A stretch of 32,533 bases of DNA from Alphaproteobacteria bacterium. GTDB taxonomy: Bacteria > Pseudomonadota > Alphaproteobacteria > Caulobacterales > Caulobacteraceae. The number at the start of each line of letters is the position of its first letter. The stretch's first letter is position 1. Positions 17,187-26,102 of this stretch are shown in pieces. Position numbers and translations under genes: made by a program. The notes under the pieces are model-generated. The model had not been told where the DNA came from. It saw only the letters and a list, made by a program, of their open reading frames with translations, and ran no database searches. The DNA lies in NCBI GenBank assembly GCA_018895795.1, contig JAHINZ010000054.1, forward strand, positions 1 to 32,533. The letters run 5' to 3'.

Positions 17187-17518
17187 CTTCCGCCTTCCGG
17201 TCGATGCGTCCGCCGCGCGGATCCGAGCCGCCTCCCGCCGCCGCCCGTTCTCCCGCCCGCCGGGTTGGTATGACCTCGCCGCCCGGTTCCTCGGCAGGGC
17301 GGCGGCGCCGCGTCGCGCCAAGTCCCCAAAAGCCGGACCGTTACTGCAAAACCTCACTGGCAAAACATTGGTCGGACCAGTATGCGATTCCGAGGTATGA
17401 CCACGTTGACTTAAAAGGCCTTACCTCGTAACCGTCGAATCCTGTGACCGCTACCATCTATCGGCGGCGGTCAAACGACGAACGAGCGCGCATAGCGCCG
17501 TCTCACGGGGAGAGAAAC
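17187..17518. other. Intergenic/leader region before TBDR 1
   Basis: About 330 bases. The first half is GC-rich with no recognised gene; the 82-codon frame at 17187-17431 has no ribosome site and a low-complexity product. The second half carries the two palindromes annotated separately and a purine-rich ribosome site (GGGGAGAGAAAC) before ATG 17519. Confidence 0.6.
17369..17403. promoter_or_regulatory. Tandem FadR-type operator candidates before TBDR 1
   Basis: A perfect palindrome TGGTCGGACCA (17369-17379) is followed by the related AGGTATGACCA (17393-17403). Their centres are 24 bases apart, close to two helical turns. The first is identical to the site at 29268 and shares GGTCnGACCAnTATGnG with the manD/GH67 site. 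Confidence 0.55.
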
Positions 17519-20434
17519 ATGCTGTCATCCGCACGCCGTCATGGCGCTCGCCGCCTGGCCCTGATCGGGGCCACCTGCCTGACCTCCAGCCTGATCGGCC
17601 TGGCCGCCCACGCTCAGACCACGTCCGGCGCGACCGCCGCCGCGTCCGATACGGTCGAGGAAGTCGTGGTCACCGGGTTCCGCAAGAGCCTGGCCGACTC
17701 GACCAACGCCAAGCGCCAGAGCGTCGGCTTCACCGACACCGTCTTCGCCGAGGACATCGGCAAGTTCCCGGACGCCAACATCGCCGAGTCGCTGAACCGG
17801 ATTCCCGGCGTGCAGCTGACCCGCGAGATCAACGGCGACGGCCTGAACGTCGCCATCCGCGGCCTGGGCACCAACTTCACCAAGATCCTGTTGAACGGCG
17901 CCCAGGCGGCCGTGGCCTCGTCGGGCCGCACCGACAGCCAGAACCAGAACCGCGAAGTGGATCTGGACCTCTATCCGACCGAACTGTTCACCCGCCTGGA
18001 CGTCAGCAAGACGCCGACGGCCGATCAGGTCGAGGGTGGGGTGGCCGGCGTGGTCAACATGCGCAGCGCCCGGCCGTTCGACTACAAGTCCGCAGGTCAG
18101 CTGACCTATTCGCTTCAGGCCGGCAAGAACAACCAGGCCGACGACATCAGCCCGCGAGGTTCGGTGATCGGCAGCAAGACCTGGGAAACCCCAATCGGCG
18201 ACTTCGGCGTTCTGGCCGGCGCGGCCTTCGCCCGCAACAAGTCGACCACCACCGGTTTCGAGACCATCGGCTGGACCAACGCCAACATGAGCTGCGCCGG
18301 GTGCAACCTCACCGGCGGCAACGGCTTCAACTGGGCCTCGACCGTGCCGGCCGGCGTGACCACCAATGGCCTGACGCCCGGCCAGACGGTTGACAACGCC
18401 CTGCTGGCCTCGCTGAACCCGGGCGCCAGCCTGCAGCAACTCAGCGACGCGCAGATCCCGCGTCTGGGCCGCGACAGCTGGAGCTCGGGCGAACGCAACC
18501 GCGACTCCTACCTGCTGTCGCTGGAATGGCGCCCGAACGACGCCCTGAACTTCTATCTCGACACGCTGTACTCGAAGGCCGAGCGCAAGTTCGAGCGGAT
18601 CGACATCGACTGGGTGGTCCGCAACAGCAATTTCATGGTCCCGGTGGGCGTGAAGGTCGACAGCAACAACGTGGTCACCGAGGGTAAATTCCTCAACTCG
18701 CAGTTCTTCCTCGAATATCGTCCCTATGACGAAAACGTCGAGGTCCTGAACCTGAACCCGGGCTTCACCTGGCGCCCGAACGACTGGCTGAAGCTGGACG
18801 GCCAGATCAACTGGAGCCGCAGCGTCTTCCTGCGCGAAGCGCCTTCGGTCCTGGTCAACACCCCGCTCAACCAGGGCCTGGCGGTGACTTACGTCAACAA
18901 CGGCGGCGATCGGCCCAGCATCACCTCGAGCAAGAACCTCAACGACCCCAACCTGGGTTGGGTGTGGGCCGGCGCCCGCGTCAACATCCAGAACGAAAAG
19001 CGCGTCACCGCCACCAAGGGCGCCCATTTCGACCTGACGATGGGCGACGACACTGGCCTGAACATCAAGGTCGGCGCCGCCTATGACGACGTCAGCCGCC
19101 AGATCACGGCCATCGACAACAGCGGCCGCTGGCAGACCTTCACCTGCGGCGGCGGCGGCGTCACGCCGCAGAGCCCGGCCCCGTCGCCGACCCCGGCCTG
19201 CGACGGCCGCGCCGGCTCGGCCATTCCGCAGGCCAGCCTGTCCAGCTACCTCAAGCCCGGCCCGATCGGCTTCGTGACGGTGGACAAGGACAAGTTCTTC
19301 TCGGCCACCAACTATGACGCCTTCAACGCCGCGGCGCCCTATTCGTCCTCGGCGGCGACCGGCGCGGCCTCGGGCTTCATCCAGGAGAAGACCAGCGGCG
19401 CCTATATCGCCTTCAACGGCGTCTCTCAGGTGCTTGACCGTGACCTGAAGATCAATGGCGGCGTTCGCTACTACCGCACCGAGCAGACCATCAGAGGGCC
19501 GCAGACGGTCAACGGCGTGCTCTCCTTCCTCAGCCGCACCTCCCGATATGACGGCATGCTGCCGTCGTTCAACGCGGCCTGGAACCTGCGCGACGACGTC
19601 ATCCTGCGGATGAGCGCCTCGCGCACCCTCACCCGGCCCAACCCCTCGGCCATGCTGCCGGGCACCACGTTCAGCGATCCGTCGGCCCAGCAGGCCAACC
19701 AGGGCAACCCGAACCTGCAGCCCTATCTGTCGAACAATTTCGACATCGGCGGCGAATGGTACACCGGCGGCGCGGGCTATGTGGGCGTGGCCCTGTTCCG
19801 CAAGGAACTGACCGGCTTCACCGTCACCGGCAACAACACCATCCCGTTCCTGCAACTGGGCGTGCCCTATGACCAGCTGACCAATCTGCAGCAGCAGGCG
19901 ATCACCAACCGCGGCGGCCCCAACGCCGCCACCGTGACGGTGTCGCAGCAGGTCAACGCCGACGGCGTCCTGACCATCCAGGGCCAGGAAGTCACCTGGG
20001 TGCAGCCGCTGGACTTCGTGGTGGACGGCGCCGGCTTCACCGCCAACGCCACCCACGTCGAACAGAACCCACGCGGCACGGGCGCGCCGGCCAAGGCCAT
20101 CGGCGTCTCGCCCTGGACCTACAACGTCACCGGCTATTACGAAAAACACGGCGCGACGGTGCGTCTGTCCTATGTCTGGAACGACGCCCAGATCTCCTCG
20201 GGTCCGAACCAGAACGGCATTCCGGTCGCCGAACTGGGCACCGACGCCCGCGGCCAGTGGGACCTCTCGGCCAGTTATCAGTTCGAGAACCTGCCCACCC
20301 AGCCGCGCGTCACCCTGGACGTGATCAACATCACCGAGGAGCCGCAACGCAGCACCTTCGCGTGGGACAATGCGGCCTTCAGCTTCTATCAGCCGGGTCG
20401 TCAGGTCATGCTGGGCATTCGCGGCAAGTTCTAG
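17519..20434 (+). CDS. TonB-dependent receptor 1
   Basis: A 971-residue outer-membrane receptor importing substrates by TonB energy. I start it at ATG 17519, not the track's 17444, because this gives a proper signal peptide (MLSSARRHGARRLALIGATCLTSSLIGLAAHAQ) and a ribosome site. A TonB box (VEEVVVTGFRKSL) follows the cleavage site. Then come the plug domain (GKFPDANIAESLNRIPGVQLTREI, NVAIRGLGTNFTKILLNG, GGVAGVVNMRSARPF) and a beta-barrel ending in GRQVMLGIRGKF with the terminal Phe typical of outer-membrane proteins. This class, often named TonB-dependent receptor of the carbohydrate/oligosaccharide type, is abundant in Caulobacter. With GH67/manD upstream and a shared operator-like site, uptake of aldouronic or xylo-oligosaccharides is likely (inference). 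The gene ends at a strong terminator. Confidence 0.95.
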   Translation: MLSSARRHGARRLALIGATCLTSSLIGLAAHAQTTSGATAAASDTVEEVVVTGFRKSLADSTNAKRQSVGFTDTVFAEDIGKFPDANIAESLNRIPGVQLTREINGDGLNVAIRGLGTNFTKILLNGAQAAVASSGRTDSQNQNREVDLDLYPTELFTRLDVSKTPTADQVEGGVAGVVNMRSARPFDYKSAGQLTYSLQAGKNNQADDISPRGSVIGSKTWETPIGDFGVLAGAAFARNKSTTTGFETIGWTNANMSCAGCNLTGGNGFNWASTVPAGVTTNGLTPGQTVDNALLASLNPGASLQQLSDAQIPRLGRDSWSSGERNRDSYLLSLEWRPNDALNFYLDTLYSKAERKFERIDIDWVVRNSNFMVPVGVKVDSNNVVTEGKFLNSQFFLEYRPYDENVEVLNLNPGFTWRPNDWLKLDGQINWSRSVFLREAPSVLVNTPLNQGLAVTYVNNGGDRPSITSSKNLNDPNLGWVWAGARVNIQNEKRVTATKGAHFDLTMGDDTGLNIKVGAAYDDVSRQITAIDNSGRWQTFTCGGGGVTPQSPAPSPTPACDGRAGSAIPQASLSSYLKPGPIGFVTVDKDKFFSATNYDAFNAAAPYSSSAATGAASGFIQEKTSGAYIAFNGVSQVLDRDLKINGGVRYYRTEQTIRGPQTVNGVLSFLSRTSRYDGMLPSFNAAWNLRDDVILRMSASRTLTRPNPSAMLPGTTFSDPSAQQANQGNPNLQPYLSNNFDIGGEWYTGGAGYVGVALFRKELTGFTVTGNNTIPFLQLGVPYDQLTNLQQQAITNRGGPNAATVTVSQQVNADGVLTIQGQEVTWVQPLDFVVDGAGFTANATHVEQNPRGTGAPAKAIGVSPWTYNVTGYYEKHGATVRLSYVWNDAQISSGPNQNGIPVAELGTDARGQWDLSASYQFENLPTQPRVTLDVINITEEPQRSTFAWDNAAFSFYQPGRQVMLGIRGKF

Positions 20435-20533
20435 TCTCGCCGACCCCGTCGTCGCGCGTCAGCGCGGCGGCGGATCTTTCTCCCCTCGTCGCCTTTTCGC
20501 GCGACCGTCTTCCCGACCTCGCGTGAAGCTCCC

Positions 20534-20568
20534 GGCGCATTCCCCACCCCGGAATGCGCCGTTTTTTT
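20534..20568 (+). terminator. Rho-independent terminator of TBDR 1
   Basis: A perfect 10-base stem GGCGCATTCC / GGAATGCGCC with loop CCACCCC is followed by G and seven Ts. It lies 100 bases after the TBDR 1 stop and before the convergent histidine kinase. It is the clearest factor-independent terminator in the window. Confidence 0.93.
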
Positions 20569-20609
20569 ATCCGAAAGGCCGGTCGCGGACGTCGGCTGAT
20601 CCCCGCCGG

Positions 20610-22736
20610 TCAGGCGGTGGCGGCGGCCGGTGACGGCGACAGCGCGGCGTCGATGCCGGCATAGAGGCTCTCGGGCGTCACCGGCTTGGTGATGAACCCG
20701 TCGGCCCCGACCGCCAGGGCTTGTCGGCGGTAATCGGCCGAGGCATTGGCCGTCATCATCACGATGGGCGTGGGCGCGCGACCCTCGCGGGCTTCCCATT
20801 GGCGGATGCGCGTGGTGGCCGACAGGCCGTCCATGACCGGCATCTGCATATCCATCAACACCAGGTCGAACCCCTCCTGGCGCACCCGATCGAACGCCTC
20901 GGCCCCGTTCTCGGCCATGGTCAGGCTGACCTGCAGGGGCTCGAGCAACAGCTCCACCACCCGGCGATTGACCGGATGGTCCTCGACCAGCAGAATCCGC
21001 GGCGCGCGATCGGGCATCAGCGCGCGCGGGTCGTTTTCGGTGATCGCCGGGGCCGCCGCTGAAGGCGGGGCCAGGCGCAGCGGAATGGTGAAGCAGAACC
21101 GGCTGCCGCCGCCTTCGCGCGCCTGCGCGTCGATCTGTCCGCCCATCAGCGCGACCAGATTGCGGCAGATCGCCAGCCCCAGGCCCGTGCCGCCGAAGCG
21201 CCGGGTGACCGTGTCGTCGCCTTGCACGAAGCGCTCGAACAGACGCGGCAGGATCTCGGGGGCGAGGCCGATCCCGGTGTCGTCGACGGTGACGGTCAGC
21301 CGGCGGTCGGCCGCGTCGGGCAGGGCGGCATGGACCTCGACCCGCACCTGCACCGCGCCGCGATCGGTGAACTTGATGGCGTTCGCGGTCAGGTTGGACA
21401 CCACCTGACGCAGGCGCAGGGCGTCGCCCAGGTAGAAGCCGTCGATGTCCGGGGCGAAGACGAGATCGAACTTCACACCCTTGCCTTCGGCCCTCAGGCG
21501 CATCAGGTCGGTGCAGGTCTGGATCTCGGCGCGCAGGTCGAAGGGCGCGACCTCCAGCTCCATGCGCGAGGCCTCGATCTTGCCGATGTCGAGCAGGTCG
21601 TTGAGGATGCGCTCCAGCGTCTCGCCGGAGTGGACGATGATGTCGACCATCTCGCGCTGACGGTCGGGCATCGGTTGGCGCGACAAGAGCTTGGCCAGAC
21701 CGATGACCCCGTTCAGCGGGGTGCGGATCTCGTGGCTGACATTGGCCACGAAGGTCGACTTGGCCGCGCTGGCCCGCTCGGCGACGGCGGCCGTCTCGAT
21801 CAGCTGGGCCTCCTGCAACTTCAGCTGGGTGATGTCGGCGAAGGTGGTCAGGGTCTTGGCCGGTTCCGGACCGTCGTCCTCGAAGATCGGCAAGGCGTTG
21901 ACGGTCAGCCACCGGCGCCCGTCCTGCGGGAGGTTGACGCCCAGGATAAAGTCCAGAACCGGCTTGCCCGTGGCCAGGCACTGCATCGAGGGTTGCTGGT
22001 CCACGGCCAGGGGCAAGCCGTCGACGTCCACCAGGCTCCAGCTGGGATCGAGCGAGGATCGGCCGACCAACTGGTCGCTGGTCAGGCCCAGCAGCCGGGC
22101 GGCGTTGGCGTTGTGCTCGATGATCACGCTGGCCCGGTCCTGCAGGACCACGCCCTCGCGCATCGCGGCGATGATCATCCGGTACTGCTGGTCGCCTCGG
22201 CGCAGGTTCTCGAGATCCCGGGCGTGCGAGCCGGCGATATTGGCCCCGACCCGCGCCTCGATCATCATCATGGCCACGCGCGACAGGCGCTCCAGGCACC
22301 GCAGTTCACGCGGCGTCCAGATCTTGGGCTGGGTGTCCATGGCGCACAGCGTGCCGATCCGCAGGCCGTCGACCGTGGTCAGAGGGGCCCCGGCATAGGC
22401 CCGGACCCCGGGCTGCCCCGTCACCAGGGGGTTTTCCGCGAAGCGGGCGTCCAGGGTGGCGTCCTCGATCACGAACAGGGAGGCCGACCGGATGGCGTGG
22501 TCGCAGAAGGCGATGTCGCGCGGCGTCTGCTGGATCTCGATCCCCAGCTTGGCCTTGAACCACTGCCGGTCAGCGTCGACCAGCGAGATCAGGGCCATGG
22601 GGGCGCCGCAGGTCTCGGAGACCTCGGCGACCAGGTTATTGAAGCCCGGGTCCTCGAAGGTGTCGAGAATATCCAGCGCCCAAAGCGCCGCCAGTCGCCG
22701 CCGCTCATACTCCGCCGTGGCTTCGAGACTCTTCAT
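20610..22736 (-). CDS. Hybrid sensor histidine kinase (GAF-PAS-HisKA-HATPase-REC)
   Basis: A soluble 708-residue hybrid kinase. I prefer ATG 22736 (MKSLEATAEYERRRLAALWALDILDT) over the track's TTG start, since the GAF-kinase family usually begins just before this R-RL.AL..L.ILDT motif. A GAF domain (about 20-165, AFCDHAI, YAGAPL) is followed by a PAS domain (about 185-305). The dimerisation helix carries VANVSHEIRTPLNGVIG (His335). The ATPase domain has an N-box (VVSNLTANAIKFTD), DDTGIGL and FGGTGLGLAICR. The C-terminal receiver has LLVEDH, phospho-acceptor Asp629 (LVLMDMQMPVMDG) and Lys in ITKPV. No output domain is present, so phosphate would pass to a separate phosphotransfer protein, or the receiver acts as an internal gate. 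It lies 148 bases after halogenase-like gene 1 on the same strand. Confidence 0.94.
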   Translation of the reverse strand: MKSLEATAEYERRRLAALWALDILDTFEDPGFNNLVAEVSETCGAPMALISLVDADRQWFKAKLGIEIQQTPRDIAFCDHAIRSASLFVIEDATLDARFAENPLVTGQPGVRAYAGAPLTTVDGLRIGTLCAMDTQPKIWTPRELRCLERLSRVAMMMIEARVGANIAGSHARDLENLRRGDQQYRMIIAAMREGVVLQDRASVIIEHNANAARLLGLTSDQLVGRSSLDPSWSLVDVDGLPLAVDQQPSMQCLATGKPVLDFILGVNLPQDGRRWLTVNALPIFEDDGPEPAKTLTTFADITQLKLQEAQLIETAAVAERASAAKSTFVANVSHEIRTPLNGVIGLAKLLSRQPMPDRQREMVDIIVHSGETLERILNDLLDIGKIEASRMELEVAPFDLRAEIQTCTDLMRLRAEGKGVKFDLVFAPDIDGFYLGDALRLRQVVSNLTANAIKFTDRGAVQVRVEVHAALPDAADRRLTVTVDDTGIGLAPEILPRLFERFVQGDDTVTRRFGGTGLGLAICRNLVALMGGQIDAQAREGGGSRFCFTIPLRLAPPSAAAPAITENDPRALMPDRAPRILLVEDHPVNRRVVELLLEPLQVSLTMAENGAEAFDRVRQEGFDLVLMDMQMPVMDGLSATTRIRQWEAREGRAPTPIVMMTANASADYRRQALAVGADGFITKPVTPESLYAGIDAALSPSPAAATA

Positions 22737-22884
22737 ACCGGACCGAGCGCGCTTCCTCGCTGATTCTGACCTTCTAGCATGCGACCGCAAGGTTAACCCG
22801 GGATCGGGCCGAACCGGGACGAAACGTCACAGGGGTCGCCGGCCTGCGGCCGCCATGCGTCGCCCGAGCGCGGATCGGCGAGGG

Positions 22885-24396
22885 TCAGCCCATCGCGTCG
22901 CAATTGGCCTTGATGAAATCGAGGTGGCTGGGCATCACCTCGGCCGACCGGGCGATCACCGCCTTGATCTCGGCCATCCGCCGGCGCAGCGCGTCGTTGC
23001 TCATCACGTCGACCATCGGGTCATAGCCCTTGGGCGCCAGGCCCTGGCCGACCATCACCGCGAACCACGAGGTGTCGTTGAACAGCTCCTCGTTCTCGCG
23101 GAAGATCCGGCCATAGCTTTCGAACACCGCGATCTTGTCGGCCAGATAGTCGGGGATCGCCATCTCGCGCAGATAGTCCCAGTAGGGCGTGTCGTTGCGG
23201 GTCGTGGCCTTGAAATGCAGGATCAGGAAGTCGCGGATCGTCTCATATTCGAACCGCATCACCCGGTTGTAGCGATCGATGTCGGGTCGGCGGAAATCGC
23301 GGTCGGGGAACATGGCCAGCAGTCGGGATATGCCCACCTGGATCAGGTGGATCGACTGGCTTTCCAGCGGCTCCATGAAGCCGGCCGCCAGGCCGATGGC
23401 GACGACGTTCTTGTTCCAGCTTTTCAGGCGGCGTCCGGCGGTGAACTTGATCAGCCTGGGATCGGCCAGGGGCTCGCCGTCCAGACGGGCCAGCAGATCG
23501 GCCGTGGCCTCGTCCTCGCTGATATGGGCGCTGGAAAAGGCGTAGCCGTTGCCCAGGCGATGCTGCAGCGGGATGCGCCATTGCCAGCCGGCCGGGCGGG
23601 CGGTGGCCCGGGTCACCGGGGCCCGCGAGCCGCCCAGGGCGCAGGGCACGGCCACCGCGCGGTCATTGAGCAGCCAGTTGGACCAGTCGTCATATCCCGT
23701 CTTCAGGGTCTGCTCGATCAGCAGGCCCCGGAAGCCCGAACAGTCGATGAACAGGTCGCCGGCGATCACCTGACCGCTCTCCAGCGTCACCGAGGTGACA
23801 AAGCCGGTCTCGCCGTTTTGCTGCACCGAGGCGATCTTGCCTTCCTGGCGGGTCACCCCGCGCGCCTCGGCATAGTCGCGCAGGAACTGGGCATAGAGGC
23901 CGGCGTCGAACTGGAAGGCGTAGGCGATCGATCCCAGCGGCGAATTGGCCTGGCCGTTGGGCCGCATGAACCTGCTCTGCCGCGCGGCGACGGTGTTGAG
24001 GGAATAGGCCCCCAGGTCATGGTCCTCGCCCATCGCCCGCAGCTTCAGCCAGTAGGCGTGGAACGACACCGCCTCCATGTCGACGCCATAGGGGCCGAAG
24101 GGGTGATGGTAGCTGTGGCCGATCTGCTTCCAGTCGACGAAATCGATGCCCAGCTTGAACGTCGCCTTGGTCTTGCGGACGAACTCGTTCTCATCCAGCC
24201 CCAGCATGCGGTTGAACATGTTGATCTGCGGGATGGTCGACTCGCCGACCCCGACCGTGCCGATCGCCTCGGACTCCACCAGGGTCACGCGGGTGCGGCC
24301 GTCCTTCAGGAAGCGGCCCAGGGCGGCGGCGGTCATCCAGCCGGCGGTGCCGCCACCGACGATGACCACGTGGTCCAGGCGATTGTCGATCTTCAT
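22885..24396 (-). CDS. Tryptophan-halogenase-family flavoprotein, copy 1
   Basis: A 503-residue flavin-dependent halogenase-family protein. The start is ATG 24396, because it overlaps the stop of copy 2 as ATGA; the track start 30 bases earlier lies inside copy 2. The FAD-binding [18 protein letters not shown] is followed by [11 protein letters not shown]. The lysine corresponding to catalytic Lys79 of PrnA is Lys81 ([14 protein letters not shown]). The WxWxIP signature is [17 protein letters not shown]. The region around PrnA Glu346 reads [13 protein letters not shown]: Glu is kept, but Thr348, which helps hold the halide, is Gln. Family members oxidise halide through a flavin hydroperoxide and need a separate flavin reductase, none of which is seen here. 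TBDR-linked members in Xanthomonas and Brevundimonas prefer free indoles and bromide; the natural substrate is unknown. Confidence 0.92.
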   Translation of the reverse strand: MKIDNRLDHVVIVGGGTAGWMTAAALGRFLKDGRTRVTLVESEAIGTVGVGESTIPQINMFNRMLGLDENEFVRKTKATFKLGIDFVDWKQIGHSYHHPFGPYGVDMEAVSFHAYWLKLRAMGEDHDLGAYSLNTVAARQSRFMRPNGQANSPLGSIAYAFQFDAGLYAQFLRDYAEARGVTRQEGKIASVQQNGETGFVTSVTLESGQVIAGDLFIDCSGFRGLLIEQTLKTGYDDWSNWLLNDRAVAVPCALGGSRAPVTRATARPAGWQWRIPLQHRLGNGYAFSSAHISEDEATADLLARLDGEPLADPRLIKFTAGRRLKSWNKNVVAIGLAAGFMEPLESQSIHLIQVGISRLLAMFPDRDFRRPDIDRYNRVMRFEYETIRDFLILHFKATTRNDTPYWDYLREMAIPDYLADKIAVFESYGRIFRENEELFNDTSWFAVMVGQGLAPKGYDPMVDVMSNDALRRRMAEIKAVIARSAEVMPSHLDFIKANCDAMG

Positions 24397-25910
24397 GCGG
24401 TCTTCTCGAATTGCGGCGCCGCGCAATAGCGGGCGATGAAGGCTTCGTGAGTCGGTAGGGCCTGCGCGGTCTGGCGCACCAGCGCCGCCAGGCGTTGCAG
24501 TTGGCCGCGCACCAACTGCTCGTCCAGGCTGTCGACCAGCGGGTCATAACCGCGCGGGCGGATGTTCTGGCCCAGCAGCACCGCCAGCCAGCTGGGTTCG
24601 GCGAACAGGTCGTAGTCCGACTGGAACAGGCGTCCGCGCGCCGCGAACAGCTCGATCTTGCGCTGCAGGCTCTCGGGGATGGCCATGTCGCGGGCCTCGC
24701 GCCAATAGGGCTCCGGGCGGTCGTTGGCCTTGAAGTGCAGGATGATGAAGTCGCGGATCAGCTCGGTCTGCAGCGTCGTCAGGCGATTATATTCGGCGAT
24801 CTCGACGGGGTCGAAACCCCGGTCGGGGAACAGGGCCAGCAGCTTGGTGATGCCGGTCTGGACCATGTGGATGCTGGTGCTTTCCAGCGGCTCCAGAAAG
24901 CCCGACGACAGGCCGATGGCGACGCAGTTCTTCACCCAGGCCTGCTTGCGCCGCCCGGCCTTGAAGCGGATGACGTTCGGCTCGGCGCGGGCCGGGCCGT
25001 CCAGGGTGGCGCGCAGGCGGGCCAGGGCGTCCTCGTCGCTGATATGGCGGCTGGAATAGACATAACCGTTGCCGGTGCGGTGCTGCAGCGGGATGCGCCA
25101 GCGCCAGCCGGCCGTATCGGCCGTGGCGCGGGTATAGGGCGTCAGGCCGTCGCCGCCGGTCTGGCAGGGCAGGGCCACGGCGCGGTCATTGGGCAGCCAA
25201 TGGCTCCAGTCCTCGAAGCCGGTGTCCAGCGCCTGTTCGATCAGCAGGCCGCGAAAGCCCGAGCAGTCGATGAACAGATCGGCCTCGATCTCGTGCCCGC
25301 CGTCCAGGGTCACCGAACGGATGAAGCCGTCTTCGCCACGCAGCGCCACGTCCACCACCCGGCCTTCGCGGCGGACCACGCCGCGCGCCTCGGCATAGGA
25401 CCGCAGATAGCGGGCATAGAGGCCGGCGTCGAAATGGAAGGCGTATTTCAGGCTCGACAGCACCTGGCCGGGGTCCTTGCTGGGCAGCATGAACTTGCCC
25501 ATCCGCGCCGCCGTGGCCGACAGGTTGAAGTCGTCGATCGGCTGTTGCGAGCCCTCGCTGCGCGCCTTCAGCCAGATCTGGTGGAACTTCAGGGCCTCGA
25601 TATCCAGGCCAAAGCCGCCGAACGGATGCAGGTAGCGCGAGCCGGGCCCGGTCCAGTCGACGAACTCGATGGCCAGCTTGAAGCTGGCCTGGGTGGACCG
25701 CATGAAGTCGGCTTCGTCGATGCCCAGGATCTGGTTGAAGGTGGTGATCGGCGGGATGGTCGCCTCGCCGACCCCGACCGTGGCGATGGCGTCGCTCTCG
25801 ACCAGGGTGATCTCGACGCCCTTGAGCACCTTGGCCAGCGTCGCCGCCGTCATCCAGCCGGCCGTGCCGCCGCCGACGATCAGCACCTTGCGGATGGGGT
25901 TGGGGGTCAT
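24393..25910 (-). CDS. Tryptophan-halogenase-family flavoprotein, copy 2
   Basis: 505 residues, ATG 25910. It carries the full set of family motifs: [29 protein letters not shown], the catalytic-lysine region [14 protein letters not shown] (Lys78), [35 protein letters not shown] and [14 protein letters not shown] with both Glu and Ser-Thr of the halide site intact. By motifs it is a catalytically competent halogenase-type enzyme. It is separated from copy 3 by about 190 bases holding a long palindromic repeat, while its stop overlaps the start of copy 1, so copies 2 and 1 are translationally coupled. Its ribosome site is weak. Confidence 0.94.
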   Translation of the reverse strand: MTPNPIRKVLIVGGGTAGWMTAATLAKVLKGVEITLVESDAIATVGVGEATIPPITTFNQILGIDEADFMRSTQASFKLAIEFVDWTGPGSRYLHPFGGFGLDIEALKFHQIWLKARSEGSQQPIDDFNLSATAARMGKFMLPSKDPGQVLSSLKYAFHFDAGLYARYLRSYAEARGVVRREGRVVDVALRGEDGFIRSVTLDGGHEIEADLFIDCSGFRGLLIEQALDTGFEDWSHWLPNDRAVALPCQTGGDGLTPYTRATADTAGWRWRIPLQHRTGNGYVYSSRHISDEDALARLRATLDGPARAEPNVIRFKAGRRKQAWVKNCVAIGLSSGFLEPLESTSIHMVQTGITKLLALFPDRGFDPVEIAEYNRLTTLQTELIRDFIILHFKANDRPEPYWREARDMAIPESLQRKIELFAARGRLFQSDYDLFAEPSWLAVLLGQNIRPRGYDPLVDSLDEQLVRGQLQRLAALVRQTAQALPTHEAFIARYCAAPQFEKTA

Positions 25911-25939
25911 GGGCGTGGAGCCTCAAGGGGCAGGCTGAT

Positions 25940-26086
25940 CCTTCTCCCCTTGCGGGAGAAGGTGGCGACCGCAGGTCGACGGATGAGGGGTTGAAGGTGT
26001 TGTCCGGCGCGCTCAGCCAGATTGGGAACGCGGGCGCGACCCCTCATCCGGCGCTGCGCGCCACCTTCTCCCGCAAGGGGAGAAGG
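25940..26086. repeat. Long palindromic intergenic repeat (type D) between halogenase copies 2 and 3
   Basis: Perfect 28-base inverted arms occur at 25940-25967 and 26059-26086 (outer part CCTTCTCCCCTTGCGGG). Inside them is a second perfect pair, CGGATGAGGGGT (25980-25991) and ACCCCTCATCCG (26039-26050). The 147-base element has the shape of a small non-autonomous mobile repeat. It lies inside what looks like a single operon and could form a strong RNA hairpin that uncouples copies 4-3 from copies 2-1. Confidence 0.9.
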
Positions 26087-26102
26087 GAAGATGGTGAGCC
26101 GC

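Noticed and set aside
17187-17431. 82-codon frame between the chemoreceptor and TBDR 1
   Set aside because: Pro/Arg/Ala-rich product without ribosome site; it overlaps the candidate operators.
17525-20347. 940-codon open frame on the minus strand
   Set aside because: It is fully antisense to TBDR 1, with Arg/Gly/Val-rich low-complexity product typical of GC-rich shadow frames.
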